Assembly: GCF_030527965.1 (NCBI RefSeq)
Contig: NZ_JAUMZU010000001.1
Location: forward strand, 22,141-86,140
DNA from: Neisseria sp.
GTDB lineage: Bacteria > Pseudomonadota > Gammaproteobacteria > Burkholderiales > Neisseriaceae
Length of the DNA: 64,000 nt
Direction: 5' to 3'
A model generated the notes under the pieces. That model saw only the letters and a list, made by a program, of their open reading frames with translations, did not search any database and was not told the DNA's origin. Below are positions 18,939 through 28,268 of this stretch, piece after piece; position 1 is the stretch's first letter; each line of letters starts with the position of its first letter. A program made the position numbers and the translations under genes.

Positions 18939-18975
18939 CAAAGCCTGTCTGAAATTTTTCAGGCAGGCTTTGTTC
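18939..18975 (-). terminator. DUS-pair terminator after pqiC
   Basis: AAAGCCTGTCTGAAA and TTCAGGCAGGCTTTG with a short loop, 15 bases past the pqiC stop on the minus strand. It also marks the right edge of the Rhs island. Confidence 0.8.
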
Positions 18976-18989
18976 AAGCTAGCTGGTAT

Positions 18990-19517
18990 TTAGTCGGCCA
19001 AGGCAGCTGCTGCGCTTTCTACGCCTTCATCCAATGATTGAATCATGGCGGGGTAGCCGTCGCCTTGTTGCGGCGTTTCGATATTGAAATTTTTGCCATG
19101 TCCGTTCGGGCGGACTGCATAGCCTTTTACCAAGGTGCTGCCTTTGTAGCTGCCGTTGAACGCTTCGATATAAATCTTCAATACTTGGCTGCTGCCGCTA
19201 CGGCTAGCCGGAACGTAGCGGTAAGAAGAATGTTGCCGCCGATTCAGTTTGTTGGAGAAACTGGCGGCTAAGGCTTGATCCAGCGGAGAGGCCCAGAGAT
19301 TGTTGCGGGCGAAGTTAAGGCTTAACGGGTCGGTTTGGTAAACCAAACCGCCGTTGTTGAGCGGCTCCGCTAAAACAATTTGTACGGCAATTTCTTTACC
19401 TTGGCCTTGAGGCAATTCAAACTGGCTGTCTGGCAAGCTGTAATACTGAGTGGCAGCAGTTGTACTACAGGCGCTTAAGGTTACGGCAGTCAGGGTGGCG
19501 GTAAGCAATTTTTTCAT
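18990..19517 (-). CDS. pqiC: PqiC outer-membrane lipoprotein (ABC-type transport auxiliary)
   Basis: A 175-residue lipoprotein: signal peptide MKKLLTATLTAVTLSAC with lipobox LSAC, then the DUF330/PqiC domain (QYYSLPDSQF near the start, WASPLDQALAASF in the middle). In the Pqi system it docks the PqiB needle to the outer membrane for lipid movement across the periplasm. Its ATG directly abuts the pqiB stop (TAAATG), so translation is coupled. It is the last gene of the pqiABC operon. Confidence 0.9.
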   Translation of the reverse strand: MKKLLTATLTAVTLSACSTTAATQYYSLPDSQFELPQGQGKEIAVQIVLAEPLNNGGLVYQTDPLSLNFARNNLWASPLDQALAASFSNKLNRRQHSSYRYVPASRSGSSQVLKIYIEAFNGSYKGSTLVKGYAVRPNGHGKNFNIETPQQGDGYPAMIQSLDEGVESAAAALAD

Positions 19518-21149
19518 TTAGCGGCTTCCTTTCGGTGTCGGATCTTTTGCGCTTTGGTTGAAAATCAGCGAATTGGGTTTTTCTTTTAAAGTGTTAAGCA
19601 AAGGCTGGGCATCACGCATGGTTTTATCCAGACTGCGTAAGGTGTTTTGCACGTCTTGGTACACGGGCGATTGGGGTGAAACGCCTTGCAGCGTGCTGCG
19701 CAGCTCGTTAAGCGTTTGATTCAGCTCGGCCGGGATTTGCTGAGTTTGCGGCTTGCTGATCAAGCGGTTGGCGGAATTGAGGGTGGCTTTCAATTCTTTC
19801 AGGCTGCCGTTCAATTCGCCCACTGTGTTTTCCAGCGGCAGTTTATTAAACTTATCAAGCAGCTTTCCTAGCTGGGCTTGCAAATCGTCCAGGCCGCTGT
19901 TGTGCGTGGCGATAACAAGATTGCCGTTATATTCTTTAAATGGTCTGAGCTTGCTGTCCGGCGTGCTGTCGGTTAATTCGATCATCTTGCTGCCGAGAAT
20001 CAGGTTGTTGTTGGAGAGCGTGGCATTGAGCCCTTTTTCCAGCGCTTGTTTGAGCTGGTCCTGCCAATAAGCTTTATTTTGCGGATCGGCATTCACTTCG
20101 ATACGCGAAGGGTCGATGCGTAAGCGAACCGGTATCAAGCCGTTTTGGAACAGGCGGGTGCTGTCGTTTTTAGAGAAGTAGGGCACATCGGTAACGCTGC
20201 CGATATTAATACCTTTGTATTCTACAGGCGAGCCTGCGCTTAGGCCGCGTACGGAGTTTTTGAAGAATGCGACATAGTAAAGCGCGCGTTCGTCGGGCAG
20301 GTTCTCGATTTGGGCAAGGTCGTTATAAAGCTCGAAGGTGTCTTCGTTGGAGACCGGTTTTTTCTCGCCTTTGGGTGTGCGGAAGGCAATGGCGCCGGAT
20401 AGCAGGGTATAGATCGGCGCGCTGTCGATTTTGATGCCGTTGCCGGTGGTTTGCACGCTCACGCCGCTTTCAAGCCAGAATTGGCTGTCGGCACTGATGA
20501 GTTTTTCATTCGGGCTGTTGACGAAAATTGTGTAATCCACGGTTTGGGTGGTCGGATTGAATTTTGCGGTTTCAATCTGCCCGACGTTAAAACCTTCATA
20601 GAGAATTGGGCTGCCGGCGCTCAACAGTTTGCTGTTGTCGCCGATAAGGTGTAAGCGCAGGCCGCTTTGGCCGATGGCGGCAATCGGCGGGATATCAGAT
20701 ACTTTGAAAACGCTCTCGCTTTCTTCTGACGAGCCGGGCGTAAAGGCGATGTAAGAGCCTGAAACCAAAGTAGTCAGGCCGGAGATACCGCTTTGGTCGA
20801 TGCGTGGTTTAACCACCCAAAACTGGGTGTCTTTACGCATCATGTCTTTGGTATCGGCATTGAGCTGCGCCGTGATTTCCACGCCTTTGCGGTCTTCCCG
20901 TAACCGGATTTTCGTTACGCGTCCGACGTCTACGCTCAATACTTTTATCACTGTGGTATTGACTTCAATGCCGTCTGCGCTGTCCATCAATAGGGTAATT
21001 TCAGGGCCTGTATCGCGGATGTTTTGGAATAAGAGCCAAATGCCGGCGATTAAGGCAATCAGCGGAATCAGCCAGACGAAAGAGGAAAATGTGGTGTTTT
21101 TCTTGATACGTGCCGGTACGGGCTTTGGAGTTTGCTCGTTCATTGTCAT
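19518..21149 (-). CDS. pqiB: PqiB MCE-domain lipid transport protein
   Basis: A 543-residue inner-membrane-anchored periplasmic protein. One transmembrane segment (FVWLIPLIALIAGIWLLF, about residues 24-42) is followed by three MCE domains (the repeats begin near DGIEVNTTVIKVLSVDVG, LLSAGSPILYEGFNVGQI and LSAGSPVEYKGINIGSV) and a C-terminal helical region. PqiB hexamers form a tube spanning the periplasm for lipid transport. The start is 9 bp after the pqiA stop; MTMNEQ is used, although the second Met is equally possible. Confidence 0.94.
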   Translation of the reverse strand: MTMNEQTPKPVPARIKKNTTFSSFVWLIPLIALIAGIWLLFQNIRDTGPEITLLMDSADGIEVNTTVIKVLSVDVGRVTKIRLREDRKGVEITAQLNADTKDMMRKDTQFWVVKPRIDQSGISGLTTLVSGSYIAFTPGSSEESESVFKVSDIPPIAAIGQSGLRLHLIGDNSKLLSAGSPILYEGFNVGQIETAKFNPTTQTVDYTIFVNSPNEKLISADSQFWLESGVSVQTTGNGIKIDSAPIYTLLSGAIAFRTPKGEKKPVSNEDTFELYNDLAQIENLPDERALYYVAFFKNSVRGLSAGSPVEYKGINIGSVTDVPYFSKNDSTRLFQNGLIPVRLRIDPSRIEVNADPQNKAYWQDQLKQALEKGLNATLSNNNLILGSKMIELTDSTPDSKLRPFKEYNGNLVIATHNSGLDDLQAQLGKLLDKFNKLPLENTVGELNGSLKELKATLNSANRLISKPQTQQIPAELNQTLNELRSTLQGVSPQSPVYQDVQNTLRSLDKTMRDAQPLLNTLKEKPNSLIFNQSAKDPTPKGSR

Positions 21150-21158
21150 AAGTTTTCT

Positions 21159-22460
21159 TTAATAAGTCGGGTCGGCCGGTGTGGTTTTGTCCCACAAAAG
21201 GCGTGGGTCGAAGAAGTGTGCGGAGAGCATGGTCAAAATAACCACCAGGCAGAAATAAATGGCGGCCGGGCCGGGTAAAACACGTGCTATCGGGGTGTGG
21301 AACGCGCTCATCAGGATAATGATGACAAAAATATCAATCATAGACCAGCGGCCGATGGATTCGGTAATTCGGTAAACCAGCGACATTTTTTCAATGGTAA
21401 AAGGTAATCGGCGGTGTGCCGATAAAATTAAAACCGACATGCTGATGATTTTCAGCAATGGAACGGCGATGCTGGCGCTAAAAATGATAACGGCAATCAA
21501 GCGGTCGCCATCGTTCCACATGTAAATAATGCCGTTTAGGATGGTGCTGATTTCCAAGGCCGTCGGATTTGAGGAAATCATAATCGGAAACAGATTGGCA
21601 GGAATATACAATATGGCGGCGGCGATGAGAAAAGCAGTGGCGATGCTTAAACTTTTGGGCCGCCGGTTGAACAACGGCGAACCGCATACGCCGCATTCGG
21701 TTTCAATTTCAGGTCGAAAATACAAACAAGAGCTGCAGCAGACGGAAGATGATTCTGCTTCATGAATGGGAGAACGACCGAGCAGGTGGTGAATTTGGTA
21801 ATAAACCCAATGTTGCGGTATGGATACGGAAGTACGGATGAGCAAGACGGCCAGCACCAGCATCAGCCAGAAGGCAGGGCCAAAGGTTAATACGGCAACG
21901 CTTTTAAGTTTGATATAAGCAACAAGGGTGGAAATAAAGAAAACGTCTACCATAATCCATTCGCGTAGCCTGACCATCGTGCGCGTTGCATAAAGCAGGC
22001 AGGGCAAAGGAATTTGGCGGTGCAGGGCGTAAAAAACATAAGTGCAAAGCAATAAAAACAACAGAGGCGTGCCAAAGGTGAGGGCAAACATGATTTCCGC
22101 CAGAATGCCAAAATCCTGAACAATTAATGTTTTGACCATCACCGGCAACGTTAGTTTGGAATACACGCCGACGCCGGGCATTTTGACGATGATAAACATC
22201 AGGCTGTATACGATAGCCATAATGATTAACGAACTGATGGCGAAAGACAGAGGCGCCAAAAACGGATTGCTCTCCACCCTTGCAAGCCGGTAGCCGCAGC
22301 GCGGGCAATGGCATTCCTGCCCCCGCATCAAGTGGGGAATGTCGACCCGTTGCCCACATTCCGGGCAATCAAGCGTATGCGCCGGCAGCGTGGCATGATG
22401 TCGGTGGCCTTGGTGTTGCGCAAAGCGATGGTCAGTTTCAATTTTCCGGTATCGGAGCAT
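21159..22460 (-). CDS. pqiA: PqiA inner-membrane protein
   Basis: A 433-residue multi-pass membrane protein, first gene of pqiABC. It has two similar halves, each with a cysteine cluster before its membrane helices: CPECGQ...CHCPRCG near residues 34-57 and CCSSCLYF...CGVCGSP near 245-266. These are rubredoxin-like metal sites. About eight hydrophobic helices follow in two groups. PqiA is thought to feed lipids to PqiB. The start ATG at 22460 lacks a good ribosome binding site, so the exact start is uncertain. Confidence 0.92.
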   Translation of the reverse strand: MLRYRKIETDHRFAQHQGHRHHATLPAHTLDCPECGQRVDIPHLMRGQECHCPRCGYRLARVESNPFLAPLSFAISSLIIMAIVYSLMFIIVKMPGVGVYSKLTLPVMVKTLIVQDFGILAEIMFALTFGTPLLFLLLCTYVFYALHRQIPLPCLLYATRTMVRLREWIMVDVFFISTLVAYIKLKSVAVLTFGPAFWLMLVLAVLLIRTSVSIPQHWVYYQIHHLLGRSPIHEAESSSVCCSSCLYFRPEIETECGVCGSPLFNRRPKSLSIATAFLIAAAILYIPANLFPIMISSNPTALEISTILNGIIYMWNDGDRLIAVIIFSASIAVPLLKIISMSVLILSAHRRLPFTIEKMSLVYRITESIGRWSMIDIFVIIILMSAFHTPIARVLPGPAAIYFCLVVILTMLSAHFFDPRLLWDKTTPADPTY

Positions 22461-22568
22461 TCGGAATGGATGGAGCGAAATAAAAAAACGGAGGCGTATT
22501 ATACCCTAATATGGTAAGGCGGATTAGGATTAAACTATTCGTATATTATTGTTTTGAGTTGATTAAAA

Positions 22569-22597
22569 AAAACGGGATAACAAAATTATCCCGTTTT
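22569..22597 (-). terminator. classical hairpin terminator after acnB
   Basis: A perfect 12-base stem, AAAACGGGATAA against TTATCCCGTTTT, with a five-base loop. On the minus strand a T-run follows, as expected for the end of acnB transcription. Confidence 0.8.
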
Positions 22598-22599
22598 GG

Positions 22600-22639
22600 T
22601 TTTCAGACAGGCATCTGGAGTGATATGCCTGTCTGAAAA
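22600..22639. repeat. outward-facing inverted DUS pair
   Basis: TTTTCAGACAGGCAT, a nine-base spacer, ATGCCTGTCTGAAAA. The arms are in the opposite order to every other pair in the window (reverse DUS first). It still forms a hairpin and lies between acnB and its classical terminator. Confidence 0.8.
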
Positions 22640-22657
22640 TAAATGATGCTTAATGAT

Positions 22658-25243
22658 TTAAACTTTTACCGTTTCGGCGACATCGTTATACGTTTCGATT
22701 TCGTTGAAATTCATATAGCGGTAGATTTTATCGCCTTGCTCATTGATGATGCCGACATTGGCTTGATATTCTTCAACAGTAGGAATATAGCCGAGCTTGG
22801 AGCAGATGGCCGCCAGTTCTGCCGAACCGAGGTAAACAAAAGTATTTTTACCCAACCGGTTGGGGAAGTTGCGCGTTGAGGTGGACATTACAGTCGCTCC
22901 TTCGTGCACTTGCGCTTGGTTGCCCATACACAGCGAGCAGCCCGGCATTTCCATACGTGCACCCGCGCGACCGAGTACGCCGTAATGCCCCTCATTGGAT
23001 AATTCCTGCGCATCCATTTTGGTTGGCGGAGCCATCCACAGCCGAACCGGAATATCGCTTTTGCCTTCCAACAGTTTGGAAGCGGCGCGGAAGTGGCCGA
23101 TGTTGGTCATGCATGAGCCGATAAACACTTCGTCGATCTTCGTGCCTGATTTTTCAGACATGAAGCAAACATCGTCCGGATCGTTCGGGCAGGCGATAAT
23201 CGGCTCTTTGATATCGTCCATATTGATTTCGATAACGGCTGCATATTCGGCATCTTTGTCGGCAGACAGCAGCTGCGGATTGGCCAGCCAAGCTTCCATC
23301 GCTTTGATGCGGCGCTCCAGTGTGCGCGGATCTTTATAGCCGTCGGCAATCATGTTTTTCATCAACACAATGTTGGATTTCATGTATTCGATAATCGGCT
23401 CTTGATTCAGCTTCACGGTACAGCCCGCAGCCGAACGTTCAGCAGAAGCATCGGATAGCTCGAACGCCTGTTCCACTTTCAAATCAGGCAAGCCTTCGAT
23501 TTCCAAGATTTTGCCGGAGAAAATGTTTTTCTTGCCCGCTTTTGCAACAGTGAGCAAACCCTGCTTGATGGCGTATAAAGGAATGGCGTTGACCAAATCG
23601 CGTAAAGTGACGCCGGGTTGCAGTTTGCCGGAGAAGCGTACCAATACGGACTCTGGCATATCCAAAGGCATAACGCCTGTTGCAGCGGCAAATGCCACCA
23701 AACCGGAACCGGCAGGGAAAGAGATGCCGATAGGGAAACGGGTGTGCGAGTCGCCACCAGTGCCGACGGTATCGGGCAGCAGCAAACGGTTCAGCCATGA
23801 GTGAATCACACCATCGCCCGGGCGCAACGCAACACCGCCGCGGGTAGAAATAAATTCAGGCAATTCTTTATGGGTTTTGACATCCACCGGTTTTGGATAG
23901 GCGGCAGTATGACAGAACGACTGCATTACCAAATCGGCAGAGAAGCCCAAGCAAGCCAAATCTTTTAACTCGTCGCGGGTCATCGGGCCGGTAGTATCTT
24001 GCGAGCCGACGGTAGTCATGCGGGGTTCGCAGTAAGTACCGGGGCGTACGCCTTGACCTTCGGGCAAGCCGCAGGCACGGCCGACCATTTTTTGTGCCAA
24101 GGTGAAGCCGGCATTGCTTTCGGCAGGTGCTTGAGGCAGGCGGAATTCGGTGGAAGCTGGCAAGCCTAATGCTTCGCGTGCTTTGGCGGTTAGGCCGCGT
24201 CCGATAATCAGATTGATACGGCCACCGGCTTGTACTTCATCCAGCAACACTTGTGATTTCAGCGTGAATTCGGCTATGGTTTCGCCGTCTTTCACGATTT
24301 TTCCTTCATAAGGCAGAATATCGACTACGTCGCCCATTTTCAGTTGTGATACATCCACTTCAATCGGCAATGCGCCGGAATCTTCTTGCGTATTGAAGAA
24401 AATCGGGGCAATTTTGCCGCCCAAGCAGACGCCGCCGTAGCGTTTGTTCGGCACGAATGGAATATCCAAACCGGTGTGCCAAATTACCGAGTTGGTGGCT
24501 GATTTACGCGAGGAACCGGTGCCGACCACGTCGCCGACATAAGCAACCGGATGGCCTTTGGCATTCAGTTCTTCCAATAGTTTGATCGGGCCGATTTCAC
24601 CGGGTTTGTCGGGCGTGATGCCGTCGCGCGGGTTTTTCAGCATGGCCAGGGCATGCAAAGGAATGTCAGGGCGCGACCAAGCGTCCGGTGCGGGGGAAAG
24701 GTCGTCGGTATTAGTTTCGCCGTCAACTTTGAAAACGGTTACAGTAATTTTTTCAGGAACTTTTTCGCGAGAGGTAAACCATTCGGCATCCGCCCATGAT
24801 TTGAGCACGGCTTGGGCATGTTGGTTGCCTGCTTCGGCTTTTTCTTGCACATCATGGAAGGAATCGAACATCAGCAAGGTGTGTTTCAGGCCTTCTGCGG
24901 CGATGGGTGCGAGTTTTTCGTTATCCAGAAGTTCAATCAGGGGGTGGATGTTATAGCCGCCGAGCATGGTGCCTAAAAGCTTGGTTGCGTATTCGGGCGA
25001 GATAAGCGGGCTTTGCGCACTGCCTTCGGCAACGGCGGCAAGGAAAGAAGCTTTGACTTTCGATGCATCATCCACGCCGGGCGGAACGCGGTGGGCAAGT
25101 AGGTTGACCAGAAACTCCCCTTCGCCTGTGGGCGGGTTTTTCAGCAGTTCCACCAGATCGGCGGTTTGCTGTGCAGTTAGGGGAAGTGCGGGAATGCCGA
25201 GGGCTTCGCGCTCCGCGGCGGCTTTGCGATAGGCTTCTAACAT
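22658..25243 (-). CDS. acnB: aconitate hydratase B
   Basis: An 861-residue [4Fe-4S] enzyme converting citrate to isocitrate in the TCA cycle. It has the AcnB-specific domain order with the HEAT-like helical domain first ([16 protein letters not shown]). The swivel domain follows ([20 protein letters not shown]), and then the catalytic core with [21 protein letters not shown]. Cluster cysteines lie in [13 protein letters not shown] and [11 protein letters not shown]. The ATG is preceded by AAAGGAAC. Length matches E. coli AcnB. It is transcribed alone. Confidence 0.98.
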   Translation of the reverse strand: MLEAYRKAAAEREALGIPALPLTAQQTADLVELLKNPPTGEGEFLVNLLAHRVPPGVDDASKVKASFLAAVAEGSAQSPLISPEYATKLLGTMLGGYNIHPLIELLDNEKLAPIAAEGLKHTLLMFDSFHDVQEKAEAGNQHAQAVLKSWADAEWFTSREKVPEKITVTVFKVDGETNTDDLSPAPDAWSRPDIPLHALAMLKNPRDGITPDKPGEIGPIKLLEELNAKGHPVAYVGDVVGTGSSRKSATNSVIWHTGLDIPFVPNKRYGGVCLGGKIAPIFFNTQEDSGALPIEVDVSQLKMGDVVDILPYEGKIVKDGETIAEFTLKSQVLLDEVQAGGRINLIIGRGLTAKAREALGLPASTEFRLPQAPAESNAGFTLAQKMVGRACGLPEGQGVRPGTYCEPRMTTVGSQDTTGPMTRDELKDLACLGFSADLVMQSFCHTAAYPKPVDVKTHKELPEFISTRGGVALRPGDGVIHSWLNRLLLPDTVGTGGDSHTRFPIGISFPAGSGLVAFAAATGVMPLDMPESVLVRFSGKLQPGVTLRDLVNAIPLYAIKQGLLTVAKAGKKNIFSGKILEIEGLPDLKVEQAFELSDASAERSAAGCTVKLNQEPIIEYMKSNIVLMKNMIADGYKDPRTLERRIKAMEAWLANPQLLSADKDAEYAAVIEINMDDIKEPIIACPNDPDDVCFMSEKSGTKIDEVFIGSCMTNIGHFRAASKLLEGKSDIPVRLWMAPPTKMDAQELSNEGHYGVLGRAGARMEMPGCSLCMGNQAQVHEGATVMSTSTRNFPNRLGKNTFVYLGSAELAAICSKLGYIPTVEEYQANVGIINEQGDKIYRYMNFNEIETYNDVAETVKV

Positions 25244-25543
25244 TATTGATTGTTCCTTTTATATGTTTTTCTTCTGAAACCGCATGTAGTCATGCGGGCT
25301 TGATGGCTATCATAAACTAAATTGTATGAAACAGGAAGGGCTTCGGCGGTCTTGAAAAAACGAGGAAATCATAATGATTGTTAGTGGTTTGCGGCTTTTA
25401 GGATTGTAGGTGTGCTTGCTTATTGTCGGTGTTTATAGTCGCTATAGTTTAGAGGGAGCAATGCCTGTCTGAAAAAAGTTGCAGCGATTGTTACAGAAAT
25501 GAAAACAACCGCTTAAATTAAGCGGTTGTGAAGTTTGGCCGGG
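25244..25543. other. acnB upstream region
   Basis: Three hundred bases without a gene. A seven-base perfect hairpin (CCGCATG, four-base loop, CATGCGG; 25280-25297) lies about 40 bases before acnB and would be in its leader. A single DUS is at 25462-25473 and the terminator of the M48 gene pair at 25505-25529. No convincing promoter boxes or open frames. Confidence 0.6.
25505..25529 (-). terminator. hairpin terminator of the M48 protease pair
   Basis: ACAACCGCTTAA and TTAAGCGGTTGT form an almost loop-free perfect stem; on the minus strand TTTTC follows. It lies just past the stop of the second protease gene. Confidence 0.8.
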
Positions 25544-26365
25544 TTAGCGTTTTCTTTTGCTTTTCTCGTAAATCGGCATGACTTCGGGGAGCAGCCTGCG
25601 AAGATTGCTCATGCGCGTATCGTTGGAGGGGTGGGTAGACAGCAGGGAACCTGCGCCACCATTACTGCCTTCGACGCGGTTCATTTTTTCCCAAACGGTC
25701 AGCGCGGATTGCGGGTTGTAACCGGCTTGGGCCATGAGGCGTAAGCCGCCTGCATCGGCTTCGTTTTCCTGTGTGCGGGAGAAGGGTTTGCTGATGCCGA
25801 TGTCGCTGACCAAGCTGGTGCCTAGGCTGACAACGTCGCTGTTCACGCCGGTGGAGGATTGTAATAGTGAGCCGCCGATATTGGCCGCCAAGCCTGTCAG
25901 GACTTGTTGCCCGACGGCTTTTTTGCTGTGTTCGAGCAGGGCATGGGTCATTTCGTGGCCGATAACGGCGGCAATCTCGTCGTCGGTCAGGTTCAGCCGA
26001 TCGACAATACCGGTGTAAACGGCCATTTTGCCGCCCGGCATGGCCCATGCGTTGATGTCGTTGGATTTGATAACGGTCATCTGCCATACGAAAGGCACGC
26101 CGGTGTGGTTGGCTTGGTTGGCGTAGGGCTTCAGCCGGTTGAATACGGCATGTACGCGGCGCGAGGTATTCGAGGTGTTGTCAATCAGCTTTTTGCTTTG
26201 GGCGGCGGAAACGACTTGGGTGTATTCTTTTGCTGCGGCAGCATTCAAGGTCGCGCTGTCGTAACCGACGGCATCGGCAACACCGGTACAGCCTGTTACG
26301 CTCATGCCGAGAGACATGTTAAGGCCGAGTGAAAGGAGCAAAGCAGAGGGAGATAGCTTCTTCAT
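25544..26365 (-). CDS. M48 family metallopeptidase lipoprotein (second of a pair)
   Basis: A 273-residue zinc protease with an N-terminal lipoprotein signal (cysteine after SVTG near residue 26). The active site is HEMTHALLEH with a downstream glutamate in SRTQENEADAGG, the BepA/LoiP-like M48 pattern. Such periplasmic lipoproteases handle outer-membrane protein quality control. It is clearly homologous to the next gene upstream and overlaps it by four bases (ATGA), so it is translationally coupled and probably arose by tandem duplication. Confidence 0.92.
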   Translation of the reverse strand: MKKLSPSALLLSLGLNMSLGMSVTGCTGVADAVGYDSATLNAAAAKEYTQVVSAAQSKKLIDNTSNTSRRVHAVFNRLKPYANQANHTGVPFVWQMTVIKSNDINAWAMPGGKMAVYTGIVDRLNLTDDEIAAVIGHEMTHALLEHSKKAVGQQVLTGLAANIGGSLLQSSTGVNSDVVSLGTSLVSDIGISKPFSRTQENEADAGGLRLMAQAGYNPQSALTVWEKMNRVEGSNGGAGSLLSTHPSNDTRMSNLRRLLPEVMPIYEKSKRKR

Positions 26366-27219
26366 ATATCTGGATTCCTGTTTACCAAGGCATATTGATG
26401 CTTGTCTGAAATATCGGATGCCGAAGATTCAGAGCATGATTGGGGTTGGTAGGCTTTTAAAGCTTCGGGCAGCATTTTTTGCAGATTTTCCATTCGCCGT
26501 TTATTGGTTGGGTGGCTTGAGACGATGGCGGTTTTCAGATTGTCGTTGCTTTCAATCTTTTCCAGTTTCTGCCATAAGCTGACGGCGCCCTGCGGGTTGT
26601 AACCGGCTTGTGCCATCAGTTTCATCCCGCCTTCATCTGCCTGATTTTCCTGGCTGCGGGAATATGTCATTTTGACACCGTAATGCGTCAATACATCGGC
26701 ACCGAGATTGGCGAAGCCGCCGCTTACGCCGGTTGTGGCTTGCAAGGCGATGCCGGTGGCTTGGCCTGCGATACGGGTTAAAACTTGCTGACCGGCTTTT
26801 TTCTTACCGTGTTCTTTTAAAGCGTGGGTCATTTCGTGACCGATAACGGCGGCAATTTCGTCATCGGTTAACTTAGGCAGATCGACCATGCCGGTATAAA
26901 ACGCCATTTTGCCGCCGGGCATCGCCCATGCGTTTAGTTCTTTTGATTTGATAACGGTCATTTGCCAGTCGAAAGGCGTGCCGGTTTGGTTGGCACGTTC
27001 TGCATAAGGTTTCATACACTCGAAAATGTGCTGAATGCGATGAGCCGTTTCGGATTCTGTGTCGACCAGATATCGCCCGTCGGCAATCCGCATCATTTGC
27101 CGATATTGTTTGGCTGAAGCTTGATTCAATGCTGCGGTATTGTAACCGGCCATTTCCGCTACTGCGGTGCAGCCGCCGAGGATGAGCAGAATGGCCGACT
27201 GTAGGACGGTTTTTTTCAT
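26362..27219 (-). CDS. M48 family metallopeptidase lipoprotein (first of a pair)
   Basis: A 285-residue paralogue of the following gene: lipoprotein signal with lipobox ILGGC, then GYNTAALNQASAKQYRQM, active site HEMTHALKEHGKK, and EADEGGMKLM-like metal segment (here ENQADEGGMKLMAQAGYNPQGA). It carries a C-terminal extension of about 25 residues (KAYQPQSCSESSASD...) absent from its partner; the DNA for it holds a degenerate DUS, so the extension may be a relic of uptake-sequence insertion. Role inferred as envelope protein quality control. Confidence 0.92.
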   Translation of the reverse strand: MKKTVLQSAILLILGGCTAVAEMAGYNTAALNQASAKQYRQMMRIADGRYLVDTESETAHRIQHIFECMKPYAERANQTGTPFDWQMTVIKSKELNAWAMPGGKMAFYTGMVDLPKLTDDEIAAVIGHEMTHALKEHGKKKAGQQVLTRIAGQATGIALQATTGVSGGFANLGADVLTHYGVKMTYSRSQENQADEGGMKLMAQAGYNPQGAVSLWQKLEKIESNDNLKTAIVSSHPTNKRRMENLQKMLPEALKAYQPQSCSESSASDISDKHQYALVNRNPDI

Positions 27220-27403
27220 AAATACGGGTGGGTTTCAAGTTCTGAATACAGCAGCATTAAGCTGCTATCGGTGTTTTGTATTATGCAAACGAGGCATACC
27301 TGATGAGGGTAAATAGTTCAGGTGCATAACGCCGATTAAATCAAAACTAGCATAGGTTTGGTATTTTTCCTATATTTTTTTGATAAGAGGTTATTTGGGC
27401 GGA

Positions 27404-28093
27404 TTACATTTGAATCGAGCCGCTTACGGTCTGCACCACTTCTTCCGTTCCGGAATTGTCACCACTCATTTGCGGCGCTGCTTCGCTTACAGAGGCATTT
27501 AGCGCGCGCGCTTTTAAGTTTAAATTGGGCGTGTGGAAAGTGTCGAATTGGCTGTCAATTTTGATATTAACGATTTTATAGCCTTTAAACCCCATGGTCT
27601 CACTGATGAATTTGGCGCGGGCTTGGAAATTTTTCAAGGCTTCTCGGCTGAGCTCGTTGATGGTTTTGCTGCGTTTTTCCGGTGATACGGAAAAGCCCAT
27701 ATTCTGTACGGAGGCTTCGTTTTGGCTGGCAGCGATTAGTTTGTTTAATGCTTGAAAGTTTTTGCTTTGTACGTTGACGTAAGCGCTGTCGTGCCAGCCG
27801 ATAATTTTCCCTTTTTCGTTGTAATGGGGGCGTGTGTTGCGGTTGGTTGACGAGCTTTTAAATTCGCGGTTGGCCGCAATACGGGCGGTTAGGGCATTGA
27901 GGCGCGTGGTGGTTTGGTTACTGACTTGTTGACGGTCGCGGCCTTCCTCTTCAATGGCGAAAGTAACGTTCATCACGTCGTTTTCGATGGTGGTTCGGGC
28001 GCTTTCGGAGAAAGAAACCACATTATAATTTAAAGGTTCTGCCAGTACGGGGGCTGTAAAGAGGGCTAACGTAAATAAGATGGTTTTGCGCAT
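27404..28093 (-). CDS. SIMPL domain (DUF541) periplasmic protein
   Basis: A 229-residue exported protein: signal peptide MRKTILFTLALFTAPVLAEP, then the SIMPL/DUF541 domain with NDVMNVTFAIEEEGRDRQQV and the late segment NFQARAKFISETMGFKGYKIVNI. Relatives (YggE/Omp28-like) are periplasmic and associated with oxidative stress, but their mechanism is not known. The start at 28093 follows GGAGACGAT; the longer open frame upstream crosses a degenerate DUS and lacks a signal sequence. Confidence 0.88.
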   Translation of the reverse strand: MRKTILFTLALFTAPVLAEPLNYNVVSFSESARTTIENDVMNVTFAIEEEGRDRQQVSNQTTTRLNALTARIAANREFKSSSTNRNTRPHYNEKGKIIGWHDSAYVNVQSKNFQALNKLIAASQNEASVQNMGFSVSPEKRSKTINELSREALKNFQARAKFISETMGFKGYKIVNIKIDSQFDTFHTPNLNLKARALNASVSEAAPQMSGDNSGTEEVVQTVSGSIQM

Positions 28094-28268
28094 ATCGTCT
28101 CCAATATTGATCGGGTTGATTCGGATATTCTGTTGAAAGGCATCATGCCTGTCGGAAAAAATAATGGGTAATTTGATGTAAGGTCTTGTCAAGAAAGCTG
28201 CTTCGCAGTATAACAGAATAGATATGGCAATTAATCAATTTTCATTGTAACAGCTTAAGGTAGTGATC

